From assembly GCA_002914805.1 (NCBI GenBank), contig JXTB01000598.1:18227-82226 (forward strand): a stretch of DNA of 64,000 nt, written 5' to 3'. Shown piece after piece: positions 10,855 to 23,723 of the stretch. A model generated the notes under the pieces. It did not search any database. It saw nothing but the letters and a program-made list of their open reading frames with translations, and was not told where the DNA came from. Both the position numbers and the translations under genes were made by a program. The stretch comes from Parasponia andersonii. Its lineage: Eukaryota; Streptophyta; Magnoliopsida; Rosales; Cannabaceae. The first letter of the stretch is position 1. Every line of letters starts with the position of its first letter.

Positions 10855-13800
10855 ATGGATTCCTTTGGGAACTCACTTGGTACACCCTCTTCTGCTATTC
10901 TCTCTTACTTTCTTTCTTTTTGAGAGTGTTTGCTTTCTGTTCGGTTATTGTACAGTGAAGTGAAATTTGTTTCGGTTATTAAAATTTGGTGTAACATGCA
11001 TAATATTCTGTTATCTGAAACCATAAATGAACAAAAGTTTCATCTCTATTTGCCTCTCTAGTATATTCATGTTCTTGTCTTTTTTCCGATTAAAATTTCC
11101 TTTGGTTCAACAAAAAGTAAGGTAAATCTGATTTCCTTTTCCCCTTGACATCATTATGCAGGCCTATTTTCATCCATTTGTGGAGGAAAATTTGATCTGG
11201 ATTCTTACTGCATACAAAGGATCGTAATCGATGGCGTAAATTTGCTTTTCCTCTGTGTTTTCTGCCCATCTTTGATTGTAGTTTCTGTAAGGAAGCATCA
11301 TATAAGCAGTACAAACAGAAGGGACTGGATTTTCATACTTGTTTCAATATGCTGTGGTCTCACCGGTGTTGCATATCTAGTTGTTGGTTTTGGTAATCTG
11401 ATTGCCAAAAAAGACATATTTGGTCACTCGAGCTGCCTGGTTTGCCTTGTGAGAACACTAATATGGTTCTCTCTTTTAGTCTCTTTGCTTCTTCAGAGTT
11501 CCACATGGATCAGAGTTCTAAACTCTGTCTGGTGGGTATCCTTCTTTTCTTTGATTTCAGCTTTAAACGTTGAGAAACTAATCAGAACAAAAAGCATCGA
11601 AATTACTGATCTAATGTTATGGATTGTGAATCTTTTACTTCTGGTTTGTGCTTTTAAGAATATCAGACAAATGGTTTCTCAGTACAAAGAAGACGATAGT
11701 CTATCCGAACCTCTAGTTTTCAAAGGTGCTGAAAAAAGAACACCAGAACTAGATCAGGTTGGTTTTCTTAAGAAATTAACATTTTCTTGGATTAGTCCGT
11801 TGCTTAGCTTGGGGTATTCGAAACCACTCTCTCTTGAAGACATCCCTTCTCTAGGTCCAGAAGATGAAGCCAACAAAGGCTACCTAAAGTTCAAACAAGC
11901 ATGGGATTCCCTATTAAGGGAGAAGGATCCGGACACCAAGAACCTGGTTCTCTGGGCAATAGTAAAAGTTTACGTAAAAGAGAATGTATATATAGGCATT
12001 TGTGCACTTTTAAGGACAATTTCTGTAGTAGTTTCTCCTTTAATACTCTACGCTTTTGTAAATTATGCAAAAAGTGATGAGGAAAATCTCAAAGACGGTC
12101 TTTCTATCTTGGGATGTCTTATTCTTGCCAAGGTGGTTGAGTCCTTGAGCCAGAGGCATTGGTTTTTCTACTCAAGGAGATGTGGGATGAGGATGAGATC
12201 AGCCTTAATGGTTGCAGCCTATGAAAAGCAGCTAAAGCTCTCCAGTTTGGGAAGAAGAAGGCACTCAACGGGGGAAATAGTTAATTATGTTGCAGTTGAT
12301 GCCTACAGAATGGGTGAATTTCCATGGTGGTTCCACCTAGCATGGAGTTGTGCGATCCAACTTTTTCTTGCCATTCTTGTTCTTTTCAAGGTTACTGGCT
12401 GTGGTGCTCTTCCAGGTTTACTTCCTATTCTCATATGTGGACTCCTCAACGTGCCTTTTGCAAAGTTACTCCAGAAGTGTCAATATGAATTCATGGTTGC
12501 TCAAGATGAGCGACTGAGGTCCACTTCTGAGATCCTAAACAGCATGAAAATCATTAAGCTGCAATCATGGGAAGAAAAATTTAAAAACTTGATTGAATCC
12601 CGTCGTGATCACGAACTCAAATGGTTGGCTGAGGCGCAGTTTAAGAAGGTTTATAATACTTTGCTTTTTTGGATGTCACCAACGATCGTGTCCTCAGTTG
12701 TATTCTTTGGATGTGTTCTTCTACAAAGTGCTCCATTAAATGCTAGCACCATTTTCACAGTTCTTGCTACTTTGAGGAGCATGGGAGAGCCAGTCAGAAT
12801 GATACCAGAGGCCCTTTCGGTAATGATCCAAGTGAAGGTCTCATTTGATCGACTTAACTCCTTTTTACTCGACGATGAGCTCAAAGATGGAGGAGAAAGG
12901 AGATACCCGTTTGCCAACACAAAGAGTAGCTTGGAAATTCAAGGAGGCATTTTCTGTTGGGATCCGGAATCACAGACATTTCCAACTCTACGAGAGGTAA
13001 ATTTGGATATAGCTGCGACGCAGAAAATAGCAATTTGTGGGCCAGTTGGGGCGGGAAAGTCATCACTCTTATATGCCATACTAGGAGAGATACCAAAACT
13101 AACAGGAACTGTAAGTAAAAAATAGACAAGAGACTATATAATATTTTTAACTCAAACTTTTTGTTTTCTTTATCTAATTCGTGTTTATTGATGACCGGGA
13201 AGGTTAAAGTATTTGGATCCATAGCATATGTTTCACAGACTTCTTGGATACAAAGTGGAACAATTCGTGATAACATACTCTATGGGAAGACAATGGACAA
13301 GGATCAATATCAAAAGGCTATAGAAGCTTGTGCCTTGGATAAGGACCTTAACAGTTTCGATCATGGAGACCTTACAGAAATAGGCCAGAGAGGTATTAAC
13401 TTGAGTGGAGGACAGAAGCAGAGAATTCAGCTTGCCCGAGCTGTCTACAATGATGCTGACATCTATCTCCTTGATGACCCCTTTAGTGCAGTTGATGCAC
13501 ATACTGCTGCCATCCTCTTCAATGTAAGAAAGAGATAAATGATCATTTTCATAGACGTTACTTTTTTTATTTTACACATTTTATTGAGTGAAACATGCAG
13601 GAATGTGTCATGGTTGCTCTCAAAAATAAAACTGTAATTCTAGTGACTCATCAAGTAGAGTTTCTCTCGGAGGTGGATAAAATTCTGGTAAACTTGCTTC
13701 CTTTATCTGTACTTTGTGTTTCATGTATGTCTATGAAATTCATCAGTTGTGGAACATTCAATTTGAAATGACAAGGAAAGTTCGATCTTGTTTTTTTTCG

Positions 13801-16588
13801 CTTTATAGGTAATGGAGAATGGAATAATTACTCAGTCAGGAAGCTATGAGGATCTCCTAAAGGCTGGGACAACATTTCAACAGCTTGTAAATGCTCATAA
13901 GGATGCAATAACAACATTAGGCCCTTTAAATGATGAAGGCCAAAGAGAACCTCAAGTCGCAGATGTGATACAGACGGAGGAGAATCATGGATCATATTCC
14001 AAACAAATCAGTGTAGAAGAAGTCTCTACAAAAGGTCAACCTAAAGTGCAATTGACACAAGAAGAAGAGAAGGAGATTGGAGATGTGGGTTGGAAGCCGT
14101 TTAGGGATTATCTCATCGTCTCTAAAGGGTCGCTACTACTCTTTCTGAGCACAGTGGCTCAGCTTGGTTTCTTTTCACTTCAAGCTGCTGCAACTTATTG
14201 GTTAGCTCTAGCCATTCAAGTTCCTAACATCACAAGTGGCATCTTGGTTGGAGTTTATACTGGAATTTCAACACTTAGTGCTGTCTTCGTGTATCTTAGG
14301 TCCCTTTTTGGAGCTTATCTTGGATTGAAAGCTTCAAAAGCTTTCTTCTCTGGTTTCACTAACGCTATCTTTAAAGCTCCAATGCTGTTCTTTGACTCTA
14401 CCCCTGTCGGCCGAATCTTGACCCGAGTGAGTTTAGCTTCTAACAAGGCCTGAAAAAAAAAAAAAAAAAAAAAATCTACCCTTAAGTGACATATCAGAAT
14501 TCATGCCAATATATCGTATTCTTTGCAGGCTTCATCAGATTTGAGTATTTTGGACTACGATATACCTTTCTCTATTGTCTATGTAGTGTCTGCTTTTGTT
14601 GAAGTTCTGGTAATTATTGGAATTATGGCTTCTGTGACATGGCAAGTTCTCATTGTCGCCATTTTCAGTCTCGTTGCAAGTATATATGTTCAGGTATGTC
14701 CAACTTTTAGTTTCTCATTTTTTGCAGTCTCCTTTCTTCATTAATGGGATGATTGAGCTAGTAATTGGTTTGTCATTTCAAGGGGTATTATCTAGCTACT
14801 GCCAGGGAGCTAATAAGAATTAATGGAACAACCAAAGCTCCTGTGACCAACTTTGTATCCGAAACATCACTTGGTGCTGTCACAATAAGAGCTTTTCGAT
14901 CAGTGGACCGATTCTTCCAAAATTACCTAAAGCTCGTGGATGCAGATGCATCCTTGTTCTATTTATCTAATGCAGCCATAGAGTGGTTAGTTCTAAGAGT
15001 AGAAGCGCTTCTGAATTTGACCCTTTTCACTGCAGCTTTCTTCCTTGTTTTACTTCCAAAGGGTCATGTAGCTTCAGGTACTAATTTGCCTTTTCTGACT
15101 AGGAACTTGGTTTCTTTTGTGTCGAGTAGCATGAACTAATAATTTTCTCCATATTTTGGATGCTTCAGGGCTTATGGGGCTTTCTCTTTCATATGCTTTG
15201 ACACTAACATCGACACAAATTTTCTTGACTCGATGGTATTGCAACTTAGCAAACTACATTGTTTCAGTTGAAAGGATCAAACAGTTTATGCATATTCCAG
15301 AAGAACCTCCAGCAATTGTCGAGGGCAGGAGGGCACCTCTTTCATGGCCCACCAAGGGTAGGATAGAATTGCATTCTTTGAAGGTAAGATACTTAAAGCT
15401 CCTTGATTATAGTTAACCAATCAATCAGTTCAGTTGATATTTTCCTTTGGCCGATTACAGATTAAGTATCGTCCAAATACTCCGCTGGTTCTCAAAGGAA
15501 TTACATGCACATTCAAAGAAGGGACTAGAGTAGGAGTTGTGGGAAGAACAGGAAGTGGAAAAACCACACTCATAAGTGCTTTGTTCCGTTTAGTAGAGCC
15601 AACAAGTGGAAATATTGTCATAGACGGACTTGACATATGCTCTATTGGGCTAAAAGATCTGAGGATGAACCTCAGTATTATCCCTCAAGAGCCAACTCTT
15701 TTCAAGGGTAGCATTCGAACTAACTTGGACCCTCTTGGCCTATACTCCGACCACGAAATATGGCGGGTAAGTTACATAGTTTCGAATGGGAAATTTTGAA
15801 ACCAAACTGTCAAAGATTGTAATCTGTATTAGTGGAATTTCATAACAAGTTGTATGGTTCTTCATTTATAGGCTCTAGAGAAGTGTCAGCTTAAAGCAAC
15901 AGTTATCAACCTACCCAATCTGCTAGATTCATCCGGTGAGTTCATGGTCTTTCGAATAGAAATGATGATGAAATACAAGCTGGTGCACATTACGTACTCT
16001 TTCTTGTATGTCCTTTTTCCAGTAATTTCCAATTTCCAATTGGGTCTTTAGTATTATTCTCATAGTTACAATTAATCCTACTGTTTTATGTAATGTTGTT
16101 ATACAAATAATCCTTTGGTTCAACAGTGAGTGATGAAGGAGAAAATTGGAGTGTCGGTCAAAGGCAGCTATTTTGCCTTGGCAGAGTCCTCTTGAAGAGG
16201 AATAGAATTCTAGTTCTTGATGAGGCCACTGCTTCCATTGATTCTGCAACAGATGCCACTCTTCAGAGGATCATTAGGGAAGAATTTTCAGAATGCACAG
16301 TCATAACAGTAGCTCATAGAGTTCCTACTGTTATAGATAGTGACATGGTCATGGTCCTCTCTTATGGTATGCTTTCATTCTAGTCACATCTATTATAATA
16401 TGCATATATATGGAGGAATTTTTAGTGTTATACTATGTCCATTACCTAAAAAGTAATGTGTGGACTTTGTTGGACTTGCAGGGAAATTGGTTGAGTATGA
16501 CGAGCCATTAAAGCTTCTGGATTCTAACTCCTATTTCTCCAAGCTTGTAGCCGAGTACTGGTCAAGCTGCAAGAGAAATTCAGGGTAG
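10855..16588 (+). CDS. ABCC8: ABC transporter C family member (ABCC8-like, MRP type), 12 exons
   Basis: Full-size ABC exporter; relatives move glutathione and other conjugates across plant vacuolar or plasma membranes, but the substrate here is unknown. Exons by GT-AG and reading frame: 10855-10879, 11162-13110, 13203-13523, 13601-13687, 13809-14426, 14529-14693, 14783-15077, 15169-15383, 15461-15766, 15872-15935, 16127-16366, 16482-16588, giving 1463 residues, the usual length for this clade. Order: N-terminal hydrophobic region (about 25-170), first membrane domain (about 280-615), NBD1 with Walker [10 protein letters not shown] (635-643), LSGGQ (725-729) and Walker B IYLLDD (745-750), second membrane domain (about 900-1185), NBD2 with Walker [10 protein letters not shown] (1253-1261), degenerate signature WSVGQ (1356-1360) and Walker B ILVLDE (1376-1381). 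NBD1 has Asp where NBD2 has the catalytic Glu, as expected for ABCC proteins. The 25-nt first exon was chosen because its ATG joins in frame to exon 2. No stop or frameshift was found. Assignment to ABCC8 rather than ABCC10 rests on remembered similarity. Confidence 0.93.
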
Positions 16589-16704
16589 AAAGACGCTAAA
16601 GAAACAATTATCAATGAATATAACGCATATCCATTACGAGTAAGATGGACCACTACTTTAATGAATTTTTGAATACATATGATTTTGGTATTTATATATA
16701 CATA
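16589..16704 (+). other. 3' flank of the ABCC gene up to the gap
   Basis: Likely 3' UTR. It contains AATGAATATAA near 16613 as a weak polyadenylation-like signal. The sequence then runs into unresolved bases. Confidence 0.4.
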
Positions 16705-17622
16705 NNNNNNNNNNNNNNNNNNNNNNNNNNNNNNNNNNNNNNNNNNNNNNNNNNNNNNNNNNNNNNNNNNNNNNNNNNNNNNNNNNNNNNNNNNNNNNNN
16801 NNNNNNNNNNNNNNNNNNNNNNNNNNNNNNNNNNNNNNNNNNNNNNNNNNNNNNNNNNNNNNNNNNNNNNNNNNNNNNNNNNNNNNNNNNNNNNNNNNNN
16901 NNNNNNNNNNNNNNNNNNNNNNNNNNNNNNNNNNNNNNNNNNNNNNNNNNNNNNNNNNNNNNNNNNNNNNNNNNNNNNNNNNNNNNNNNNNNNNNNNNNN
17001 NNNNNNNNNNNNNNNNNNNNNNNNNNNNNNNNNNNNNNNNNNNNNNNNNNNNNNNNNNNNNNNNNNNNNNNNNNNNNNNNNNNNNNNNNNNNNNNNNNNN
17101 NNNNNNNNNNNNNNNNNNNNNNNNNNNNNNNNNNNNNNNNNNNNNNNNNNNNNNNNNNNNNNNNNNNNNNNNNNNNNNNNNNNNNNNNNNNNNNNNNNNN
17201 NNNNNNNNNNNNNNNNNNNNNNNNNNNNNNNNNNNNNNNNNNNNNNNNNNNNNNNNNNNNNNNNNNNNNNNNNNNNNNNNNNNNNNNNNNNNNNNNNNNN
17301 NNNNNNNNNNNNNNNNNNNNNNNNNNNNNNNNNNNNNNNNNNNNNNNNNNNNNNNNNNNNNNNNNNNNNNNNNNNNNNNNNNNNNNNNNNNNNNNNNNNN
17401 NNNNNNNNNNNNNNNNNNNNNNNNNNNNNNNNNNNNNNNNNNNNNNNNNNNNNNNNNNNNNNNNNNNNNNNNNNNNNNNNNNNNNNNNNNNNNNNNNNNN
17501 NNNNNNNNNNNNNNNNNNNNNNNNNNNNNNNNNNNNNNNNNNNNNNNNNNNNNNNNNNNNNNNNNNNNNNNNNNNNNNNNNNNNNNNNNNNNNNNNNNNN
17601 NNNNNNNNNNNNNNNNNNNNNN
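16705..17622. other. Assembly gap (918 N)
   Basis: A continuous run of N. Any open frame reported across it is meaningless. The true gap length may differ. Confidence 0.99.
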
Positions 17623-18183
17623 TTATTTTTTTAATAGAACTCCATCGTATAAGTAAGTGGCTCAAAATACATGTCATGTCACGTCATTACGTGTATATCA
17701 TGTATATCTCTACCATTACTCCTAATAAAAATAACATTTATTTTCTTTTGCATGTTGCCAGGGGTTGATGAGCTGTGCGATAAGCAATTGGCTAGCAATA
17801 TTATTATATGATTAATAATGTTATTTAAACAACAAAAAAAAAAGACACAGATAAAAGATTGTGATGGTAGTCTTTTCATAATATTTAATTAGGTGACACA
17901 AGATCTAAGATGCTTCCTTGACATGACAAACTCAAAGGATTCTTATCAGCTTAATTATAACACATGGATACAGAGATTGCAATTTGTCAAATGACCCTGA
18001 AGTGTCGAGCATAGCAATACCTACTGGATTATGGATGGCCCATATATAAGGCACCAATCCAGTACCTTTTTTTTTTCCTCGGAAAATGGGCTTTGCAGGG
18101 TGTAGCCGTGTGGAGCTGATCTGGAACAAGGTCAGGCTCACACCGTGTGATAGAGGATCCAACTTAATTGACATTTCTAGTAC
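17623..18183. other. Intergenic DNA after the gap
   Basis: Ordinary AT-rich sequence with a somewhat more balanced patch at 18000-18170. No gene, repeat or RNA was recognised. Confidence 0.4.
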
Positions 18184-20348
18184 CTACATTAAAATTATTC
18201 TATATTATGAATTGGGTAATTTGCATTGAAAATCTGTAACGTTTTAGTGTTTTTTAGCATTTTGGTCGACTTTGAATTGGCTCATCCAGCATGGAATCTT
18301 GAATGAAAAGAAAGGTAAACCTATGCTTTCATACAATAATATATACATATATATATTTGCTAAGGTTATCAAAATCATAATTTCAATTTCACTCATAACT
18401 TCAAGTTGCATCCCTTCACATGGTTTTCTATTCAGGGAATGGAGCTTTCATAGATGCTAAATAGTTATACTTCTAAGGAAAGGTATAGGGTATGTTTCTG
18501 TCAAGTGGCTAAATGGACCTCACAAGAGCCTTCCTTACTTTCTTTCTTTTTTAGTTATTGGTACTTAGTTGACCAGCAAGCAATGGTCTAATAAAAGAAG
18601 TGCTCTTAAGTTTTTACTAAAAAGATGGATAGAAAGGACTTGTATAGAACCGCATTTTAAAATGACTTATCATACTAAAATAGGTCATATCCTAAAAAAC
18701 ATCATCCCGAAAATTAATTCTAACCAAATCTCAAGATATTTCTTTTACGAAATAAACTGTATTTACAATTTTTGTCATTTTTCCCCCTTGCCAGTAAAGC
18801 TAATAGGAGTGAACAGTGGACTTATTTATATATTTTTGTATTTTTTTTTTTGCTGAAAAAAAAAAAAAAAAGAGAAAAGAAAAGAGGCAACCAGAGTAGC
18901 ATCTCTTACTGAACGTGATAATAAGAGATTCCAACCTCGGAGCAGGCTTTACTGCATCAGGCACCCTAGCCCCCACCAAATACTGCTAATAGTAAGGATT
19001 CCATGAAGTGTAATCCCAAGCACTTTATATCGGGTGATGATAGGCAAGCAAGTTCTTGCCTTCACATTTAAATAATTCCCATCGTATCGTATCATAGTAT
19101 TTAGCTCAAGGAGTCCTACTGTCCAAATCTTTCCAAGAGACTAAGATATGTTCACTAGCCAAAACTTACACTAGTAGATCATTTCCAGTACTAAAAATAA
19201 TAAAGAAATAAGGGGACCTATATGAGAAGACTCTGCTGATGTATACTCATTCACCTATCTGTAACAGTAAATTTTTACTTAATCTTATCTATTGTGAAAG
19301 GAAAATTCAAAGTCCACAATTACAGCATAAAACGTGTACTATAACAGTACAGACCACATTAAATGGGGCCAAGGAAAGAAGCAAGAGAAGTTTTAGCTTC
19401 CTACGATTTCCATTTGCATTCACGAGGCAAACAAAAGAGAAGCTTATATATAGCTTCTTCTTCAACCTTCATTAATCGCCGTTTGTTTTCTTTGTGAGTC
19501 AGTTTCAGCCACTGATTTCTCTGATCAAGTCCACATCAATACCGATGGATTATTCTTCGTGGGCCAGGTTTTTCTTTATTTTGCTGAAGCGACTTTGCAG
19601 CTTGTAACATGTGGTTAGTCGCAAATGAATTGGCATACCATATAGACTGGTCCAATTAGGCAAATAACTATGTGTGGCCCATTTAAGAAGAGACACAGAT
19701 AGAATCGATAATTCAACTCCCTTGGAAGAAGATATTCATATAATATTCATATATACATATCCCATACATATCTCATTTGATATCATTCACTTGGCAAACA
19801 CATTAGATCAACTCCTAGAACCCAACCCTTCCACTTGTTCTAGCAAAATCTTACAAAATAAATTCACTATTAAAAGTTATTAATTGCTTCTGCATTTGAT
19901 AGAGGTCAACAGTCAAACCCAATGCATTCTTTTTTGTTTTGTGCTCCTTAAAAGAAAAATAAATAAAATAACAATTAGCATGTCAAATAACTTGAAAAGA
20001 AATCTCCCAAGCATTGTTTATAAATAGAGTATGTCAACCAAAATAACAACCTTGTTTAACAGATTTAATAAATAATATATGCTCCACTCAAGAGGGAAGA
20101 TATGGTCAACAAGAGAGATTTTTAAAATAAGAAGGATTTACTATTGGCATGTTGTGAAGAATGAGATCGAAAACTTGGAATAAGAAATAATATCTTAGAA
20201 GAGGGGGAGTTGAACTTTGTCTGGTCCTCAAAAGACAGGCTGAAAACAACAAAACTTTTTTTTTTTTTTTTGAAAGGAGAAAACAACAAAACTTGAATAT
20301 GTGCACTCTGGATTTTCCCATATCTTCCACCACTCCGTATTTGTTATT
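18184..20348 (+). repeat. 2165-bp block, copy 1 of exact duplication
   Basis: Identical wherever compared to 20350-22514 at a constant offset of 2166, including homopolymer runs (11 T and 16 A near 18841-18870; 16 T near 20255-20271). The copies are separated by one N at 20349. Content is mostly AT-rich non-coding DNA. At 19446-19454 a TATATATAG box is followed about 30 bp later by a CT-rich leader-like sequence and, at 19543, a 20-codon ORF (MDYSSWARFFFILLKRLCSL). Function is unknown and it may be chance. Confidence 0.9.
19446..19605 (+). promoter_or_regulatory. Candidate promoter plus 20-codon ORF (also at +2166)
   Basis: TATATATAG at 19446 lies in CG-richer DNA and is followed by a TTCTTCTTCAACCTTC initiator-like segment and an ATG at 19543 opening a 20-codon frame that ends TAA at 19603. 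The arrangement resembles a plant core promoter with leader, but the short product matches no peptide family I know. Low confidence. Confidence 0.2.
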
Positions 20349-20349
20349 N

Positions 20350-22514
20350 CTACATTAAAATTATTCTATATTATGAATTGGGTAATTTGCATTGAAAATC
20401 TGTAACGTTTTAGTGTTTTTTAGCATTTTGGTCGACTTTGAATTGGCTCATCCAGCATGGAATCTTGAATGAAAAGAAAGGTAAACCTATGCTTTCATAC
20501 AATAATATATACATATATATATTTGCTAAGGTTATCAAAATCATAATTTCAATTTCACTCATAACTTCAAGTTGCATCCCTTCACATGGTTTTCTATTCA
20601 GGGAATGGAGCTTTCATAGATGCTAAATAGTTATACTTCTAAGGAAAGGTATAGGGTATGTTTCTGTCAAGTGGCTAAATGGACCTCACAAGAGCCTTCC
20701 TTACTTTCTTTCTTTTTTAGTTATTGGTACTTAGTTGACCAGCAAGCAATGGTCTAATAAAAGAAGTGCTCTTAAGTTTTTACTAAAAAGATGGATAGAA
20801 AGGACTTGTATAGAACCGCATTTTAAAATGACTTATCATACTAAAATAGGTCATATCCTAAAAAACATCATCCCGAAAATTAATTCTAACCAAATCTCAA
20901 GATATTTCTTTTACGAAATAAACTGTATTTACAATTTTTGTCATTTTTCCCCCTTGCCAGTAAAGCTAATAGGAGTGAACAGTGGACTTATTTATATATT
21001 TTTGTATTTTTTTTTTTGCTGAAAAAAAAAAAAAAAAGAGAAAAGAAAAGAGGCAACCAGAGTAGCATCTCTTACTGAACGTGATAATAAGAGATTCCAA
21101 CCTCGGAGCAGGCTTTACTGCATCAGGCACCCTAGCCCCCACCAAATACTGCTAATAGTAAGGATTCCATGAAGTGTAATCCCAAGCACTTTATATCGGG
21201 TGATGATAGGCAAGCAAGTTCTTGCCTTCACATTTAAATAATTCCCATCGTATCGTATCATAGTATTTAGCTCAAGGAGTCCTACTGTCCAAATCTTTCC
21301 AAGAGACTAAGATATGTTCACTAGCCAAAACTTACACTAGTAGATCATTTCCAGTACTAAAAATAATAAAGAAATAAGGGGACCTATATGAGAAGACTCT
21401 GCTGATGTATACTCATTCACCTATCTGTAACAGTAAATTTTTACTTAATCTTATCTATTGTGAAAGGAAAATTCAAAGTCCACAATTACAGCATAAAACG
21501 TGTACTATAACAGTACAGACCACATTAAATGGGGCCAAGGAAAGAAGCAAGAGAAGTTTTAGCTTCCTACGATTTCCATTTGCATTCACGAGGCAAACAA
21601 AAGAGAAGCTTATATATAGCTTCTTCTTCAACCTTCATTAATCGCCGTTTGTTTTCTTTGTGAGTCAGTTTCAGCCACTGATTTCTCTGATCAAGTCCAC
21701 ATCAATACCGATGGATTATTCTTCGTGGGCCAGGTTTTTCTTTATTTTGCTGAAGCGACTTTGCAGCTTGTAACATGTGGTTAGTCGCAAATGAATTGGC
21801 ATACCATATAGACTGGTCCAATTAGGCAAATAACTATGTGTGGCCCATTTAAGAAGAGACACAGATAGAATCGATAATTCAACTCCCTTGGAAGAAGATA
21901 TTCATATAATATTCATATATACATATCCCATACATATCTCATTTGATATCATTCACTTGGCAAACACATTAGATCAACTCCTAGAACCCAACCCTTCCAC
22001 TTGTTCTAGCAAAATCTTACAAAATAAATTCACTATTAAAAGTTATTAATTGCTTCTGCATTTGATAGAGGTCAACAGTCAAACCCAATGCATTCTTTTT
22101 TGTTTTGTGCTCCTTAAAAGAAAAATAAATAAAATAACAATTAGCATGTCAAATAACTTGAAAAGAAATCTCCCAAGCATTGTTTATAAATAGAGTATGT
22201 CAACCAAAATAACAACCTTGTTTAACAGATTTAATAAATAATATATGCTCCACTCAAGAGGGAAGATATGGTCAACAAGAGAGATTTTTAAAATAAGAAG
22301 GATTTACTATTGGCATGTTGTGAAGAATGAGATCGAAAACTTGGAATAAGAAATAATATCTTAGAAGAGGGGGAGTTGAACTTTGTCTGGTCCTCAAAAG
22401 ACAGGCTGAAAACAACAAAACTTTTTTTTTTTTTTTTGAAAGGAGAAAACAACAAAACTTGAATATGTGCACTCTGGATTTTCCCATATCTTCCACCACT
22501 CCGTATTTGTTATT
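20350..22514 (+). repeat. 2165-bp block, copy 2 of exact duplication
   Basis: Second copy of the block at 18184-20348, starting directly after the single N at 20349. After TTGTTATT at 22514 the sequence becomes unique and continues towards the Dof gene. Perfect identity and a one-base gap symbol at the junction suggest two overlapping contig ends placed side by side. Confidence 0.9.
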
Positions 22515-23060
22515 CTTTATTTATACACAACAAAATGTCAAATCCTAAAGTCTTAGCTTGTTCAAATATACCATACAAGAATACGAAGCAATACATATTA
22601 CATACATATCCATAACATACGTTATATAAATAGACACACAACACACACACATTACACATAGATTAGCAAGTAAAGAGACTAGATTAGTGCACTCTGGTTC
22701 TGTTAGTAATACTTCATGCCTAAGTTAAGACAGTGGTATTCAAAAGTAAGGAACACAATTTAGGATCAGAATATATATTCGTAGGGTATATATAACATAC
22801 AATACAAACAAAAACCACTCAAAAGAGCAAATGGATACCGTTGTACATAGAAGGCTGGAGATATAGCATGGCATTGTGGTATTTCTCACACTCTATAACA
22901 TCAGAGAATAGTACTACAATTAACTTTTGAGCCATTTTTTGCTCCAACTTTCTTAACCATTGTAGTTTCTATGTATCGAAAAGTACTATAATCAATACCA
23001 TAAGTACTGAAAAAGGAATTTTAAGCAAAGCAAACTCTTTTTTTTGTTCTTTAATTATTT
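22515..23060 (-). other. 3' flank of the Dof gene
   Basis: Contains an AC-rich microsatellite (ACACACAACACACACACA, about 22634-22652) and no coding frame. Part of it near 22950-23060 is probably Dof 3' UTR, read on the minus strand. Confidence 0.4.
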
Positions 23061-23723
23061 CTACTGAAAACTTGAACCTGGTGTGTAAATGGCGAGGTCT
23101 GGCCATCCATTGCCCCCACCCCAACAGTTGGAGTCACCATTTTGGAGACTCAAATAGCTCTCTGAATTGCTACTGCTCTGTACCTCCATCCCCAAGCTCC
23201 GACCCGAATCAGAATTCATCTCATGACCCGAATTCACACCCTCCCTTCTCAATTCACTCAACTGCCCCATTTTCACACCCGAACCCCTTGCATTCAGACC
23301 CTCCATGAGGCCTCCAAACTGCCCATTTGATGTCAACAGTGAGCTAAAGCTTCCTGGGATGTCCAGCATCTGTCGGTCCTGATCAACCGGCGAACCGTAA
23401 ACCCGGGTCGGTTCGGGCAGCGGATCCGGGTTCTGGGTCGAAGAGCTTGAAAGGGATGGTGAAGAAGCTGATGAAGAAGCTCGCTTTGGGTTCGAAGACC
23501 TCTTTGTATTCTTGCGACTTCCACCCCCAACAGGAATATTCCTAAGGGCACCACCTTTGGTCCAGTACCTCCGGCAGTTTTTGCAGAAGTGGCGAGGCTG
23601 AGAAAGATTGTAGTTGTTGTAGTAGCAGAACTTGGTGTTCATGGACTCACACCTCGGACATTTGAGGGTCTCTTGCTCTGGAAAATGGGTTTTGATGGGC
23701 TGGAATGTTGCAGGGTCTTGCAT
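23061..23723 (-). CDS. DOF3.1: Dof-type zinc-finger transcription factor (DOF3.1-like)
   Basis: A 220-residue nuclear DNA-binding protein. The Dof domain near the N terminus has the exact C-X2-C-X21-C-X2-C spacing (Cys 22, 25, 47, 50) followed by [18 protein letters not shown] and a basic stretch (RKNTKRS) that fits a nuclear localisation signal. The family binds AAAG cores. The rest is Ser-, Pro-, Asn- and Gly-rich and ends in [14 protein letters not shown], a C-terminal motif I associate with the Arabidopsis DOF1.7/DOF3.1 group. The start is the ATG at 23723: two codons further up is a TTG, and an in-frame TGA follows shortly upstream, so the frame cannot begin earlier. MQDP at the N terminus fits the group. 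It is a single exon with no break, transcribed towards the ABCC gene. The target genes are unknown. Confidence 0.95.
   Translation of the reverse strand: MQDPATFQPIKTHFPEQETLKCPRCESMNTKFCYYNNYNLSQPRHFCKNCRRYWTKGGALRNIPVGGGSRKNTKRSSNPKRASSSASSPSLSSSSTQNPDPLPEPTRVYGSPVDQDRQMLDIPGSFSSLLTSNGQFGGLMEGLNARGSGVKMGQLSELRREGVNSGHEMNSDSGRSLGMEVQSSSNSESYLSLQNGDSNCWGGGNGWPDLAIYTPGSSFQ

Noticed and set aside
16645..17677. Very long open frames on both strands
   Set aside because: They consist of undetermined bases across the 918-N gap.
18935..18960. TCGGAGCAGGCTTTACTGC resembles mature miR166
   Set aside because: Several mismatches to miR166 as remembered, and no complementary star arm within a plausible hairpin distance.
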